Shown piece by piece: positions 7,078 to 13,748 of a stretch of DNA of 21,568 bases. The position numbers were made by a program, and so were the translations under genes. Position 1 is the first letter of the stretch; each line of letters opens with the position of its first letter. The notes beneath the pieces are model-generated. The model worked only from the letters and a program-made list of their open reading frames with translations. It searched no databases and was not told where the DNA came from. The stretch is taken from IMG/VR virus record IMGVR_UViG_3300006916_000470, positions 1-21,568 of that record; one strand, 5' to 3'. This DNA is from a virus.

Positions 7078-7444
7078 TTAGAATATCGTCAATTTTCTGT
7101 TGTGCTTCTGGTGATAATTTAGTTGTTGTTACGTCAGCTGTCATCTCAATATTTTGACGCTCTATATAGCCACGTTTACGCCCTCTAGTTTTTAACAGAA
7201 ATATAGTTGCTGTTGTATTGCCTTCCATAATTTGTTGATGCAGATTAGTTTCTGCAAAATCTAACATAACGTTTTCTAAATCCTCAACCTTTTGTTTATA
7301 ATCTTCATCACTCTTTAACCACCTATAATGTGTGCATCTATCAATACCAGCCATAGGTGCAGCAGTTGATACAACACCAAATGTTTTTTCTAGTGCTGCA
7401 ACCATTCTCTTTTTTAGTGTTGCATTATGTGGCTTTTTACTCAT
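7064..7444 (-). CDS. terS: Terminase small subunit
   Basis: The DNA-recognition partner of the large terminase. Residues 8-60 (KKRMVAALEKTFGVVSTAAP followed by MAGIDRCTHYRW) form a helix-turn-helix of the kind found in many small terminases, with the 'a..agi.r.t.yrWl' pattern. 'ATIFLLKTRGRKRGY' near residue 80 and a helical, acidic C-terminus follow; both are usual for this family. Length (126 aa) and the 14-base overlap with terL agree. It is the first gene behind a well-formed promoter located in the 3' end of the upstream 68-aa gene. Confidence 0.88.
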   Translation of the reverse strand: MSKKPHNATLKKRMVAALEKTFGVVSTAAPMAGIDRCTHYRWLKSDEDYKQKVEDLENVMLDFAETNLHQQIMEGNTTATIFLLKTRGRKRGYIERQNIEMTADVTTTKLSPEAQQKIDDILNEEY

Positions 7445-7643
7445 GATTATATTTTAAGTAAAGATACAAATATAATTCCCATATTTTATTTTGCAATTCT
7501 TTTTGACCATAATGGTTTGGTGAAATGATCTTTTTGTTTTTTTCTTTTATCTCAATGTAAATGCCTGATTTTCTGGGCATTGGACTTACAAATATGTCAT
7601 TTGCAAAACACCATTGGATTGCCTTATAATGTTTTTTTGTCAT
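7437..7643 (-). CDS. 68-aa protein of unknown function
   Basis: The start is the ATG at 7643-7641, which overlaps the stop of the primase-helicase gene as TAATG, a coupling that supports the gene. The product is small and basic (MTKKHYKAIQWCFANDIF at the N-terminus), with likely one helix, two short strands (residues about 25-35, GIYIEIKEK) and a C-terminal helix. I do not recognise a family. Its last codons contain the TATATTTG box of the terminase promoter, so this gene is the end of the early module and its 3' end does double duty. Confidence 0.6.
   Translation of the reverse strand: MTKKHYKAIQWCFANDIFVSPMPRKSGIYIEIKEKNKKIISPNHYGQKELQNKIWELYLYLYLKYNHE
7467..7496 (-). promoter_or_regulatory. 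Promoter of the packaging/head operon
   Basis: Minus strand TTG (7496-7494), 19 bases, then TATATTTG (7474-7467): an exact match to the Bacteroidota consensus TTG-N(17-23)-TAnnTTTG. The terS ATG follows about 22 bases later. It is located inside the coding end of the 68-aa gene. Confidence 0.65.
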
Positions 7644-9325
7644 TAAAAAGGAATATTATTGTCTTTAATTACTTCAAATTTTTTGTTTTCACGTGTCAAA
7701 TGTTTGTAAACACCACCACCTTCATAGAAATCTGGTGCTATTTCAAAGTGTCCTAATTGACCGTTTTCTTTACGTTTTACCTTTTCTACATATACAGTGA
7801 CAATATCACTCTTATACTTTGATTTTTGACCGATTTGCCTAAATACTATTAGACCATTATAAGATTTATTAAAAAAATCAGCTGACCCAGAAATATCATA
7901 AAGTGACGGTTTTTTATATTTACCCTCAATTGATTCTATTTTTCTAGGGTGTGCCACTAAAAATAAATGTGTTTTAGTTTGCTGACAAAATTGTGTTATT
8001 TGTGAAAGTATTTTGCCGATATAACTAAAATCTTTTTGCGCTGAATGATCTAACATATTGTAAGGGTCAATAACACAAATATTAATACCTTTTTGCAATA
8101 CAAGCTGTTTAAAGGCATCTAAAATTCCTTTTAATGTTAAGTTCTCTAAATCTATTTTAACCCAGTGAAAGTGTTCTTGTATAAAGTCCTTGGTGTTATT
8201 CAAGTCATCATTAGTACACGTTTTTTCATTTAATTTATTTGCAATACGTTTTATGTGACCCTCGTATGGAAATGATTCAGGTGCAAACATTGCACATCTA
8301 AAGCCATATCTTGTAGCTAGGTTGCAGCATATTTGATCTACAATATCAGATTTACCGCTGTTAGGTATGCCAGTAACAACAGTCCATTCACCAAAAGCCA
8401 TGTTAAAATAATTATCTGATGCGCCCATTCCAATAGAATAGTTTTTTATACCATTTTCATTATAATTTAACACACTATCCCAAATATTATCAATGTTTAA
8501 TATCCCTTCTAGCGGAAAATTTTTAGCATTAATAACAATACTTCTTAAAGTATCTTTATCACCTTTAACTAAAACATCATTTGCGTCTTTATATTCACCA
8601 AAATCAACATATTTACATTTGTAATAACCAAAACGCCTTGCTAATTCATTTCTTAACATTAAACCAGGTGCATCATTATCAGTGCATAAAACTATTGTTT
8701 TTTTGTTTTCAAAGTATTTGTAACAATTGTCAAGATATTCTAATTTTTGACTGCCTTTACTTGCGCCATTAGGTACACTACATACACTGTAAAGACCAGC
8801 TTCATGTAAACTTAATGCGTCCATTTCACCTTCAACAATGTAAACAATGTCTAGTTCTTTTATATTATCTAAACCATAAAATATTAATTCAGCACCAGAA
8901 ACCATTTTAAAGTTTTTTTCTGAATCTCTAAACTTTACATTTATTAATTGATTGTCCCTGAAATAATTAAAATTAATTACACGCCTTTTTTTATTTACTT
9001 GTGGCATGTACTCTAATGATTCACCTATCTGCCAATGTATTAATGTAGATTCTGATATTTTTCTTTGTTCAAACCAGTTTAAAACTCTGGCATTTATTTG
9101 TACATTTTGTCTAGCTGGTACAATATATTCAGGTTTTGTAGAAAACTTTTGCACTGTTCCTGACCAGCCGCAATTATGACAATTGTAGATACCTCTGGTG
9201 ACGTTAACAGATAAACATTTGTCGCTTTTGTTTTTTCTGGTGTGACTGCATTTTGGACATGTTGTTTTGTATTCACCTGACTGTCTTTTAATTTTAATCC
9301 CTAAATTACTTAATTCGTTTATCAT
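7643..9325 (-). CDS. Bifunctional DNA primase-helicase, T7 gp4 / Twinkle type
   Basis: Makes primers and unwinds DNA at the phage fork. Domains in order: zinc-binding domain with C23-x2-C26 and C49-x2-C52; TOPRIM primase with E165 and D169 in 'VYIVEGEMDAL' and the D216-N-D218 motif in 'VLCTDNDAPG'; linker; RecA-like DnaB helicase core with Walker A GIPNSGKS (319-326), E350 in 'FAPES', Walker B 'INICVIDPYN' (D420), and H459 in 'LFLVAHPRK'. All expected catalytic residues are visible and the length (560 aa) matches T7 gp4. The extreme C-terminus is DNNIPF, an acidic/aromatic tip as in gp4, where it contacts the polymerase. No DNA polymerase lies in this window, so the host polymerase or a gene outside must serve. 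Confidence 0.95.
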   Translation of the reverse strand: MINELSNLGIKIKRQSGEYKTTCPKCSHTRKNKSDKCLSVNVTRGIYNCHNCGWSGTVQKFSTKPEYIVPARQNVQINARVLNWFEQRKISESTLIHWQIGESLEYMPQVNKKRRVINFNYFRDNQLINVKFRDSEKNFKMVSGAELIFYGLDNIKELDIVYIVEGEMDALSLHEAGLYSVCSVPNGASKGSQKLEYLDNCYKYFENKKTIVLCTDNDAPGLMLRNELARRFGYYKCKYVDFGEYKDANDVLVKGDKDTLRSIVINAKNFPLEGILNIDNIWDSVLNYNENGIKNYSIGMGASDNYFNMAFGEWTVVTGIPNSGKSDIVDQICCNLATRYGFRCAMFAPESFPYEGHIKRIANKLNEKTCTNDDLNNTKDFIQEHFHWVKIDLENLTLKGILDAFKQLVLQKGINICVIDPYNMLDHSAQKDFSYIGKILSQITQFCQQTKTHLFLVAHPRKIESIEGKYKKPSLYDISGSADFFNKSYNGLIVFRQIGQKSKYKSDIVTVYVEKVKRKENGQLGHFEIAPDFYEGGGVYKHLTRENKKFEVIKDNNIPF

Positions 9326-9343
9326 TATTTCGTTTTTATAAAT

Positions 9344-9847
9344 TTATAAATTTAATTCATCAAATTCTAGCAAGCATTTTTTTTCTAATACAAATGCTTT
9401 TACTCTAGTCATTCTTAAATTATTTTTTTTAAAGATCATTTCATTTGTTGCAAAACCTTCAAATCTGTATTTAGGGTATTTACAAACAAACAAAGCAAAA
9501 ATATTACAATTGGTTTTTGCATATTCTGGAACCATAAATGGATTAGAAACATTTCTGTTAACTTTAACATCTACTGTAAAATTTTTATATACACAATCAT
9601 ATTTATCTGTCCCTAATGTTTTTGATGTATTTAAAATTGTAAAGTCAGGAAATAAATTTAATTCTCTACAAAATATAAATTCAGCGCCAAAACCAACTTT
9701 ATTTAATTCTACATCATTTTTTTTAGCAACTGTTCTGTAACCATTCCAACCAGTTTTTTCTTTATTTAACTGTCTTTCAGTAGCAATAGTCAAAACTATT
9801 TTCTGCTCTAATTCATCTAATGTAAATATTTGACCTTTTTTAATCAT
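9344..9847 (-). CDS. PD-(D/E)XK nuclease-like protein
   Basis: I do not recognise a named family. The fold hint is a 'GFGAEFIFCREL' helix (E56), then 'DKYDCVYKNFTVDVKVNR' with D84 and the D93-V-K95 pair, an arrangement like the active site of restriction-type PD-(D/E)XK nucleases. After this comes a beta strand-rich part ('NCNIFALFVCKY'), and 'GFATNEMIF' as in many such proteins that end with a strand-helix pair. The start lies eight bases inside the stop region of the replication initiator gene, so the two are translationally linked. A role in DNA processing at replication or in host DNA breakdown would fit. Confidence 0.55.
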   Translation of the reverse strand: MIKKGQIFTLDELEQKIVLTIATERQLNKEKTGWNGYRTVAKKNDVELNKVGFGAEFIFCRELNLFPDFTILNTSKTLGTDKYDCVYKNFTVDVKVNRNVSNPFMVPEYAKTNCNIFALFVCKYPKYRFEGFATNEMIFKKNNLRMTRVKAFVLEKKCLLEFDELNL

Positions 9848-10682
9848 TAATAATTATTTTTATTTCATCTTCAGTCAACATTGTTTGTAACATTAGAAAA
9901 TCAATGTCACCATTAATGGTTTTAGCGCCCACTAATGTTTTACCATTGGGGTCATTATATTTATAAAAACTTATATGACCTGGTATTTTTTTTCTTATGT
10001 CATTAATGGTAACAGATTTTTTATACATAAACCTGTCAATATATTTTACTCCATTTTTATCAGTGTTTCTTAATTTAAGTATTGTAAGAAAATTATTTTG
10101 CCAGAAACTATCTGTTCTTAATTCTTTGCATTTTAAATATACCTCACCTAAATCGTATTTATCTATGCGTTGTATTTTGTCTAAACAATCAAGCCAATTG
10201 TTTTTTTGCGCTTTTGTTTTAGGTTGATTTTTTTCTGGAAATAGATTTACAAAATGATCAAAGGCGTTTAAAACCCTATTATCATACTTTATATTACTTT
10301 TATTATTATATATATTATCTATATGTATATTACTTTGTTGTTGATTTCCAGGCAGCGGTTTTCCAGTTAACGGTTTTCCAGTTAGCGGTGTGTCATTTAA
10401 GATATAATTATAACCTTTAAATTTACCTTCGACTTTAACTTGTTCACGTATCATAAATCCAGCAGCTGTTAATTCTTTTATACAAGTTTGTAAGGCATCA
10501 CGTCCATTTTTAAAATGCGCCATAATAAATGTAAACGTAATATCTTGATTTTCTTCATGACTAAACAACCAACAATATAAACCAGTTGCAGCAGCACTAA
10601 TATTTTTAAATCTAAAAATTGCAGACGGTATTATTACAAAACGTGAAAAACGTTTTGGTTTGATTATTTTATTTATTTTCAT
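9840..10682 (-). CDS. Winged-helix replication initiator-like protein (lambda O / DnaD-like layout)
   Basis: Residues 14-95 look like the winged-helix DNA-binding domain found in phage replication initiators: 'RFVIIPSAIF', 'AAATGLYCWLFSHEE', 'FKNGRDALQTCIKELTAAGF' and a strand pair. A short linker then carries PLTGK-type five-residue repeats (98-112), followed by an Asn-rich low-complexity linker (113-135). The C-terminal domain (136-280) begins 'LNAFDHFVNLFPE'; the K-x-R-rich middle resembles DnaD-like domains, which recruit a helicase. The tandem repeats in the DNA lie in the linker, as origin iterons do in lambda O. It sits directly upstream of the primase-helicase cluster, so the proposed job is to open the origin and load that helicase. 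The family call is from layout, not from a specific motif. Confidence 0.65.
   Translation of the reverse strand: MKINKIIKPKRFSRFVIIPSAIFRFKNISAAATGLYCWLFSHEENQDITFTFIMAHFKNGRDALQTCIKELTAAGFMIREQVKVEGKFKGYNYILNDTPLTGKPLTGKPLPGNQQQSNIHIDNIYNNKSNIKYDNRVLNAFDHFVNLFPEKNQPKTKAQKNNWLDCLDKIQRIDKYDLGEVYLKCKELRTDSFWQNNFLTILKLRNTDKNGVKYIDRFMYKKSVTINDIRKKIPGHISFYKYNDPNGKTLVGAKTINGDIDFLMLQTMLTEDEIKIIIND
10278..10335. other. AT-rich stretch beside iterons (candidate duplex unwinding element)
   Basis: About 90% A+T (five G/C in the 50 bases 10281-10330), well above the neighbouring coding sequence, and coding for an Asn-rich linker. It lies immediately next to three 15-bp repeats (10346-10390), the arrangement of origin iterons followed by an unwinding element. 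Confidence 0.4.
10346..10390. repeat. Three tandem 15-bp repeats (iteron-like) inside the initiator gene
   Basis: Units on the plus strand: TTCCAGGCAGCGGTT, TTCCAGTTAACGGTT, TTCCAGTTAGCGGTG, directly adjacent. Each encodes one five-residue PLTGK-like unit. Units differ at few positions, some of them synonymous (for example PLTG encoded with both AACGG and AGCGG). As in-gene iterons they would bind the initiator; as protein repeats they would be a flexible linker. Confidence 0.6.
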
Positions 10683-10688
10683 TTATTA

Positions 10689-11285
10689 TTAGAATAATCT
10701 TTTTTGTGCTTTATGTTGTTCTATTCGTTTCTTTGCTGCTTCAAAGTATTCTTTATCTATTTCATATCCTGTTAGATCAAACCCTAAATTATGACAAGCT
10801 ATAGCTATTGATCCACTTCCTAAATGTGTGTCTAATATTGTATCACCCTCTTTTGCATAATTTAAAAGCAACCATTCATAAAGTTTCACAGGTTTTTGTG
10901 TAGGGTGGATTCGATTTGGGTTTTGTGGGGCAATTTCTATCCATTTAGATGTAGTTCCTAAATTTTCTGACAAACTTGCTATTTCACACATCGACATAGT
11001 AAAATTTTCACTTATTGTTTTTTTCTTCCAAACTACAAAACCTTTCCATTGTGGTTGTTCAAAATTATTAGCACCCCATATTATTTGTTCTTTGCTTACT
11101 CTGTATAACTCTTTCCAATATTCGCTTGTTGGTCTACCTTCTAAACTTTTCATAGAACCGTTTGCTCTCATATCTTTTGTGGGTTGATTTACATCTCTGT
11201 ATGGTGGATCAACAATAGCTAAATCAAACTGATTGTTTGACATATCTTTCATTGCTTTTACACAATCTTTATTATATATTTTCAT
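10689..11285 (-). CDS. Orphan DNA N6-adenine/N4-cytosine methyltransferase
   Basis: Transfers a methyl group from S-adenosylmethionine to DNA. The catalytic DPPY (26-29) comes early, in 'DLAIVDPPYR', followed much later by the 'HPTQKPVKLYEWLL' motif and the SAM-binding loop 'DTILDTHLGSGSIAIACH' (an FxGxG variant with Leu-Gly-Ser-Gly). This order (catalytic motif before the SAM motif) is that of the N6/N4 methyltransferase family found in phages. At 198 aa it is a minimal enzyme with a short target-recognition region, so the target is likely a short sequence. No partner restriction enzyme is next to it. It probably protects phage DNA from host restriction or times replication. The start abuts the stop of the upstream gene. 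Confidence 0.9.
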   Translation of the reverse strand: MKIYNKDCVKAMKDMSNNQFDLAIVDPPYRDVNQPTKDMRANGSMKSLEGRPTSEYWKELYRVSKEQIIWGANNFEQPQWKGFVVWKKKTISENFTMSMCEIASLSENLGTTSKWIEIAPQNPNRIHPTQKPVKLYEWLLLNYAKEGDTILDTHLGSGSIAIACHNLGFDLTGYEIDKEYFEAAKKRIEQHKAQKRLF

Positions 11286-11534
11286 TTATCTATCTAATAT
11301 GACTTTTAATTTATCACAAAAAACTCTTATGTCATTGTAATATTTTAAAAAATCTTTTAATGGAATGTCTTTATCTTCAAACACTTCCCATAACACTTCA
11401 ACTAACAAATCAAATTCTACTCTAGTCATTTTACCAACGTACTCATAATTAATGATCACATCTTCTGAAATGCTTTGTGTCCAGCGAACTTTTTGATTAT
11501 TTGGGTCAAAGTAAACGTAACTATATTTGCTCAT
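11286..11534 (-). CDS. 82-aa acidic protein of unknown function
   Basis: The product starts MSKYSYVYFDPNNQKVRW, and the rest is helical and acidic with many Tyr, Asp and Glu ('EFDLLVEVLWEVFEDKDIPLK'). I see no known family, no membrane segment and no cysteine pair. Its start lies 14 bases inside the VRR-NUC stop and its stop abuts the methyltransferase start, so it belongs to the same transcript and is very likely a real gene. The acidic surface would suit a protein or DNA mimic role, but this is a guess. Confidence 0.6.
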   Translation of the reverse strand: MSKYSYVYFDPNNQKVRWTQSISEDVIINYEYVGKMTRVEFDLLVEVLWEVFEDKDIPLKDFLKYYNDIRVFCDKLKVILDR

Positions 11535-11898
11535 TATTTAAATATTTTTCTATTGTCTGTATGCATTTGTCATAGTCATTAAGCCAAACAGCCAGCCAAT
11601 TATTATTATTAAGTTTTTTTAACCAATCCTTTTGCATTGCTGTCTGTTTATTATAACCAACTTTTAATTCAATTGCAAGTCCACTATAATTTTTATTTGT
11701 TTTAAATATTAATAAATCAGGAATACCAGCTTTACCACCTAAATATTTAAACTTATATCGTTCAAATACAGTTCTTTTACCCTCGTTAGGAACATGTACA
11801 AATAATAAAGTTGGGTGCTGATATTGTAAATATGAAATAACCCTATGCTGTAATTTATCTTCTTTGGTTAGATATTTAAAAAATGGGTTAGTTTTCAA
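11521..11898 (-). CDS. VRR-NUC domain nuclease (PD-(D/E)XK superfamily)
   Basis: The whole protein is one VRR-NUC fold: 'KLQHRVISYLQYQHP' (helix with the first motif), 'FVHVPNEGKR', 'GGKAGIPDLLIF' with D61, 'YSGLAIELKVG' with E77 and K79, and 'TAMQKDWLKKL' with Q89. In characterised members this fold cuts branched or structured DNA such as flaps and Holliday junctions. Stand-alone VRR-NUC proteins are common in phages in the replication-recombination region, as here, between the DnaA-like and the 82-aa genes. It may resolve recombination intermediates made by the RecE-like exonuclease and annealing protein encoded upstream. All catalytic residues appear intact. Confidence 0.9.
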   Translation of the reverse strand: MKTNPFFKYLTKEDKLQHRVISYLQYQHPTLLFVHVPNEGKRTVFERYKFKYLGGKAGIPDLLIFKTNKNYSGLAIELKVGYNKQTAMQKDWLKKLNNNNWLAVWLNDYDKCIQTIEKYLNNEQI

Positions 11899-11918
11899 AA
11901 TTTATTTTTAAAGTTAAT

Positions 11919-12293
11919 TTATTTTTCCATTAATTTTTTATATGCAGCTTCTAATTTTCCAAATTTTAATAATAAGTCATTATATTTTTTTACTAAATCT
12001 TTTAAGGAAACACCCATTTTGCTATGCTTTTGTTGTGTTAAAATTCTTATAAACTGATAATCTTGACTTATTTTTTTATCATATTTCATAATGTATGGTA
12101 ATTCTTTAACGCCATACAATACTGATGCATGATTTTTATCTAATGATTTAGCTATTGCATAATATGTCATTTTTAAATCATTATAACATATATAATAATA
12201 AATATATCTTGGATAAACGTATGTCCTTTTCCTACATTTAACAGAAATATCTATTCCGTAAAATTTTTCTATAATTGCTCTTACTTTTTTCAT
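11919..12293 (-). CDS. DnaA domain IV-like DNA-binding protein with C-terminal coiled coil
   Basis: Residues about 20-66 resemble the C-terminal DNA-binding domain of DnaA: an Arg/Lys basic start ('CRKRTYVYPRYIYYYIC'), 'MTYYAIAKSLDKNHASVLYGV' with the K/D-N-H-x-S-V-L-Y signature of the DnaA-box recognition helix, and a helix after it. There is no AAA+ ATPase domain (124 aa in total). Residues about 80-124 are a probable coiled coil ('LKKYNDLL', 'LEAAYKKL') for dimerisation. It may bind DnaA-box-like sites to guide phage replication, or act on host DnaA-controlled DNA. Start and stop overlap with the neighbours (ATGA with the RecE-like gene), so it is a firm operon member. Confidence 0.75.
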   Translation of the reverse strand: MKKVRAIIEKFYGIDISVKCRKRTYVYPRYIYYYICYNDLKMTYYAIAKSLDKNHASVLYGVKELPYIMKYDKKISQDYQFIRILTQQKHSKMGVSLKDLVKKYNDLLLKFGKLEAAYKKLMEK

Positions 12294-13045
12294 AATAAAT
12301 AACTACCATCATTAGCGTATTGATACCAATTATAACTTGGTATAACACCAGTTTCTAAATACATTTGATAATCTGCAAATGCTTGCTTCCAAGCTAAACG
12401 CCCTTGTTCTATCATTTCTTCGCTTAAAGCATAAACCTCAACAGTAAATGGATAAGTTGATTGTACAGTTATAAATCTAAAATGATTTATTTCTAACATA
12501 TCCATATAAAATGCTGCTTGTAAATGATAAGAATATTTATAAACATCATTCTTAAATGCTTTAGGTGAATTGTCTTGACAAGTTTTAACATCAGCAATAA
12601 AATCTTTATGTCTATTTAAAACATCTGGTCTAATTCTAACATTAGCACCTTGATATTCACCATAATGTGAAAGTTCTATTTGTCCTTTAGAATAATATTG
12701 CGCTAATGTAGATTTTTTAAAATTTTTATTTATAGCATCAATACGATCTTTGTCTTGACCTGGCAACATAATTTTATTTTTAGCTAATTTTTCAGCAGCT
12801 GCAAATTGTTCTTTACCAGCTTTAGTACGCCTATCTATATTATGCAAAACATAATACTCTTTATTAAAATTATCTGGCTCTAAAAGTGCTGTATGTACAG
12901 CTGTTCCAAATGCCATTGATTTAGATTCAAATGGTTTTCTGTTTAAATAATGATAAACAGATTTTTTAAAAATTGTTTTAAGTCCAGAAGCGCTTATGCC
13001 TGGACTTGAATGATATTTTTCATTACTGTCTTTTGCTGTTTTCAC
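12290..13045 (-). CDS. RecE-like 5'-3' exonuclease (PD-(D/E)XK, DUF3799-type)
   Basis: Trims DNA ends to give single-strand tails for annealing recombination. The catalytic core is 'FGTAVHTALLEP' (H51), 'ELSHYGEYQGANVRIRPDVL' with E124 and D141, 'FIADVKTCQDNSPKAF' with D152 and K154, and 'YSYHLQAAFYMDML' with Q176; this is the pattern of RecE C-terminal nuclease domains. Length (251 aa) suits a stand-alone phage version. Upstream in the same early region are an annealing-protein candidate and an SSB-like protein, the expected partner set of an exonuclease-annealase recombination system. It overlaps the 40-aa gene by 23 bases. Confidence 0.9.
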   Translation of the reverse strand: MKTAKDSNEKYHSSPGISASGLKTIFKKSVYHYLNRKPFESKSMAFGTAVHTALLEPDNFNKEYYVLHNIDRRTKAGKEQFAAAEKLAKNKIMLPGQDKDRIDAINKNFKKSTLAQYYSKGQIELSHYGEYQGANVRIRPDVLNRHKDFIADVKTCQDNSPKAFKNDVYKYSYHLQAAFYMDMLEINHFRFITVQSTYPFTVEVYALSEEMIEQGRLAWKQAFADYQMYLETGVIPSYNWYQYANDGSYLL

Positions 13046-13145
13046 CTTTAAGTTTTTTTATTTCTTGTTCTAATGCTTTTACCCTTTGCGCTAAAAAGTC
13101 AATGGTAAAATCTTTACTATCTAAATGTCTTTTATTAGTTATCAT
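13023..13145 (-). CDS. 40-aa coiled-coil protein, unknown function
   Basis: Starts at ATG 13145-13143, overlapping the stop of the DUF3310 gene as ATGA, and ends TAA at 13025-13023, 23 bases inside the RecE-like gene. The product (MITNKRHLDSKDFTIDFLAQ then RVKALEQEIKKLKGENSKRQ) has a heptad pattern over residues 15-36, consistent with a short coiled coil. Both overlaps and the gene-like spacing support it, but such small frames can be chance. No family is recognised; a dimeric accessory protein for a neighbour is possible. Confidence 0.55.
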   Translation of the reverse strand: MITNKRHLDSKDFTIDFLAQRVKALEQEIKKLKGENSKRQ

Positions 13146-13411
13146 TCTGTTCCAGATATTATATGATCTTTTAAATCTCTATTTCTATTATATTGTTGTA
13201 TATATGTAATTCTTTCTAATTCAAACGTCAAATGATCAATAGCTTTTTGTATGTCCTCATTTGGGGTATCATGTTTTTTATATGCTCTTAATATATAAGT
13301 GCAAGCAGTTCCTAAATGATAGTTTAAATTAAAATTATCTACTACTTCTTTTGCTGTATAATCATTTAAACCGTTATAATATTTGGGTGTTTTTACTTTC
13401 GTTTTTGGCAT
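13142..13411 (-). CDS. DUF3310 family protein
   Basis: The pattern 'NLNYHLGTACTYILRAYKK' (residues 28-46) and 'NEDIQKAIDHLTFELERI' (51-68) matches DUF3310, a small helical family common in phage early regions and often annotated, weakly, as a nucleotide kinase. The usual 'GN/GxAxKYixRa' and 'DLkKAxxYL' elements are both present in a variant form. The exact biochemical role is not settled in the literature known to me. It is the first gene after the internal terminator (13424-13448) and its start is 13 bases after the U-tract, so its expression depends on read-through or a promoter I cannot see. Confidence 0.75.
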   Translation of the reverse strand: MPKTKVKTPKYYNGLNDYTAKEVVDNFNLNYHLGTACTYILRAYKKHDTPNEDIQKAIDHLTFELERITYIQQYNRNRDLKDHIISGTE

Positions 13412-13423
13412 AATTATTTAATT

Positions 13424-13448
13424 AAAAAGGGTGGCAAAAGCCACCCTT
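13424..13448 (-). terminator. Terminator within the early operon, after the SSB-like gene
   Basis: Perfect 9-bp inverted repeat AAGGGTGGC / GCCACCCTT (13427-13435 and 13440-13448) with an AAAA loop, and a five-T tail on the minus strand (13428-13424). It lies 10 bases after the SSB-like stop. No TAnnTTTG box follows before the next ATG, so it may lower but not stop expression of the genes behind it. Confidence 0.9.
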
Positions 13449-13457
13449 GATTAAAAA

Positions 13458-13745
13458 CTAAAATGGTAAGTCATCACCATTTTCTTCTGTTTGCTGAACC
13501 TTGCTGTCGGCTTTGTAAGTATTAAAACTCATGCTGCAAGAACCGTCACTATTTTTCCAAAGTGTTGCTCTGTATTGCTCATTGCCTTGATACTCGCCTT
13601 TAGCGTTTTCGATTCCTTTTTGACGTAATGATTCGCCTAATAGCTTTGGTGTAATAATTACATTTGCTACTAGGTTTTCTGGTGCGTTGTCATTAGGTTT
13701 AAAAAACCTTACACCATCTACATAAATTGATTTGTTTTCTGCCAT
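13458..13745 (-). CDS. SSB-like protein (small, acidic tip ending DDLPF)
   Basis: The 95-residue product ends in EENGDDLPF, an acidic tail with a terminal Pro-Phe, the hallmark used by SSB proteins to bind partner enzymes. The N-terminal 70 residues have strand-like patterns ('SIYVDGVRFFKP', 'NVIITPKLLGESL', 'QYRATLWKN') compatible with a compact OB fold. It lacks a classical SSB motif, so it may be a divergent SSB or a replication accessory protein. It lies directly after the annealing-protein candidate (three-base gap) and just before a terminator, a position that would give these two proteins the strongest early expression. Confidence 0.6.
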   Translation of the reverse strand: MAENKSIYVDGVRFFKPNDNAPENLVANVIITPKLLGESLRQKGIENAKGEYQGNEQYRATLWKNSDGSCSMSFNTYKADSKVQQTEENGDDLPF

Positions 13746-13748
13746 AAT

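Noticed and set aside
8581-10227. Plus-strand frames opposite replication genes (8581-8772, 9510-9740, 9997-10227) and minus frame 9094-9276
   Set aside because: Overlapped completely by genes with clear motifs (primase-helicase, nuclease-like, initiator); composition is that of an antisense or shifted frame.
10346-10390. CRISPR-like repeat array
   Set aside because: Units of 15 bp are directly adjacent with no spacers, and encode in-frame protein repeats. No cas gene is present.
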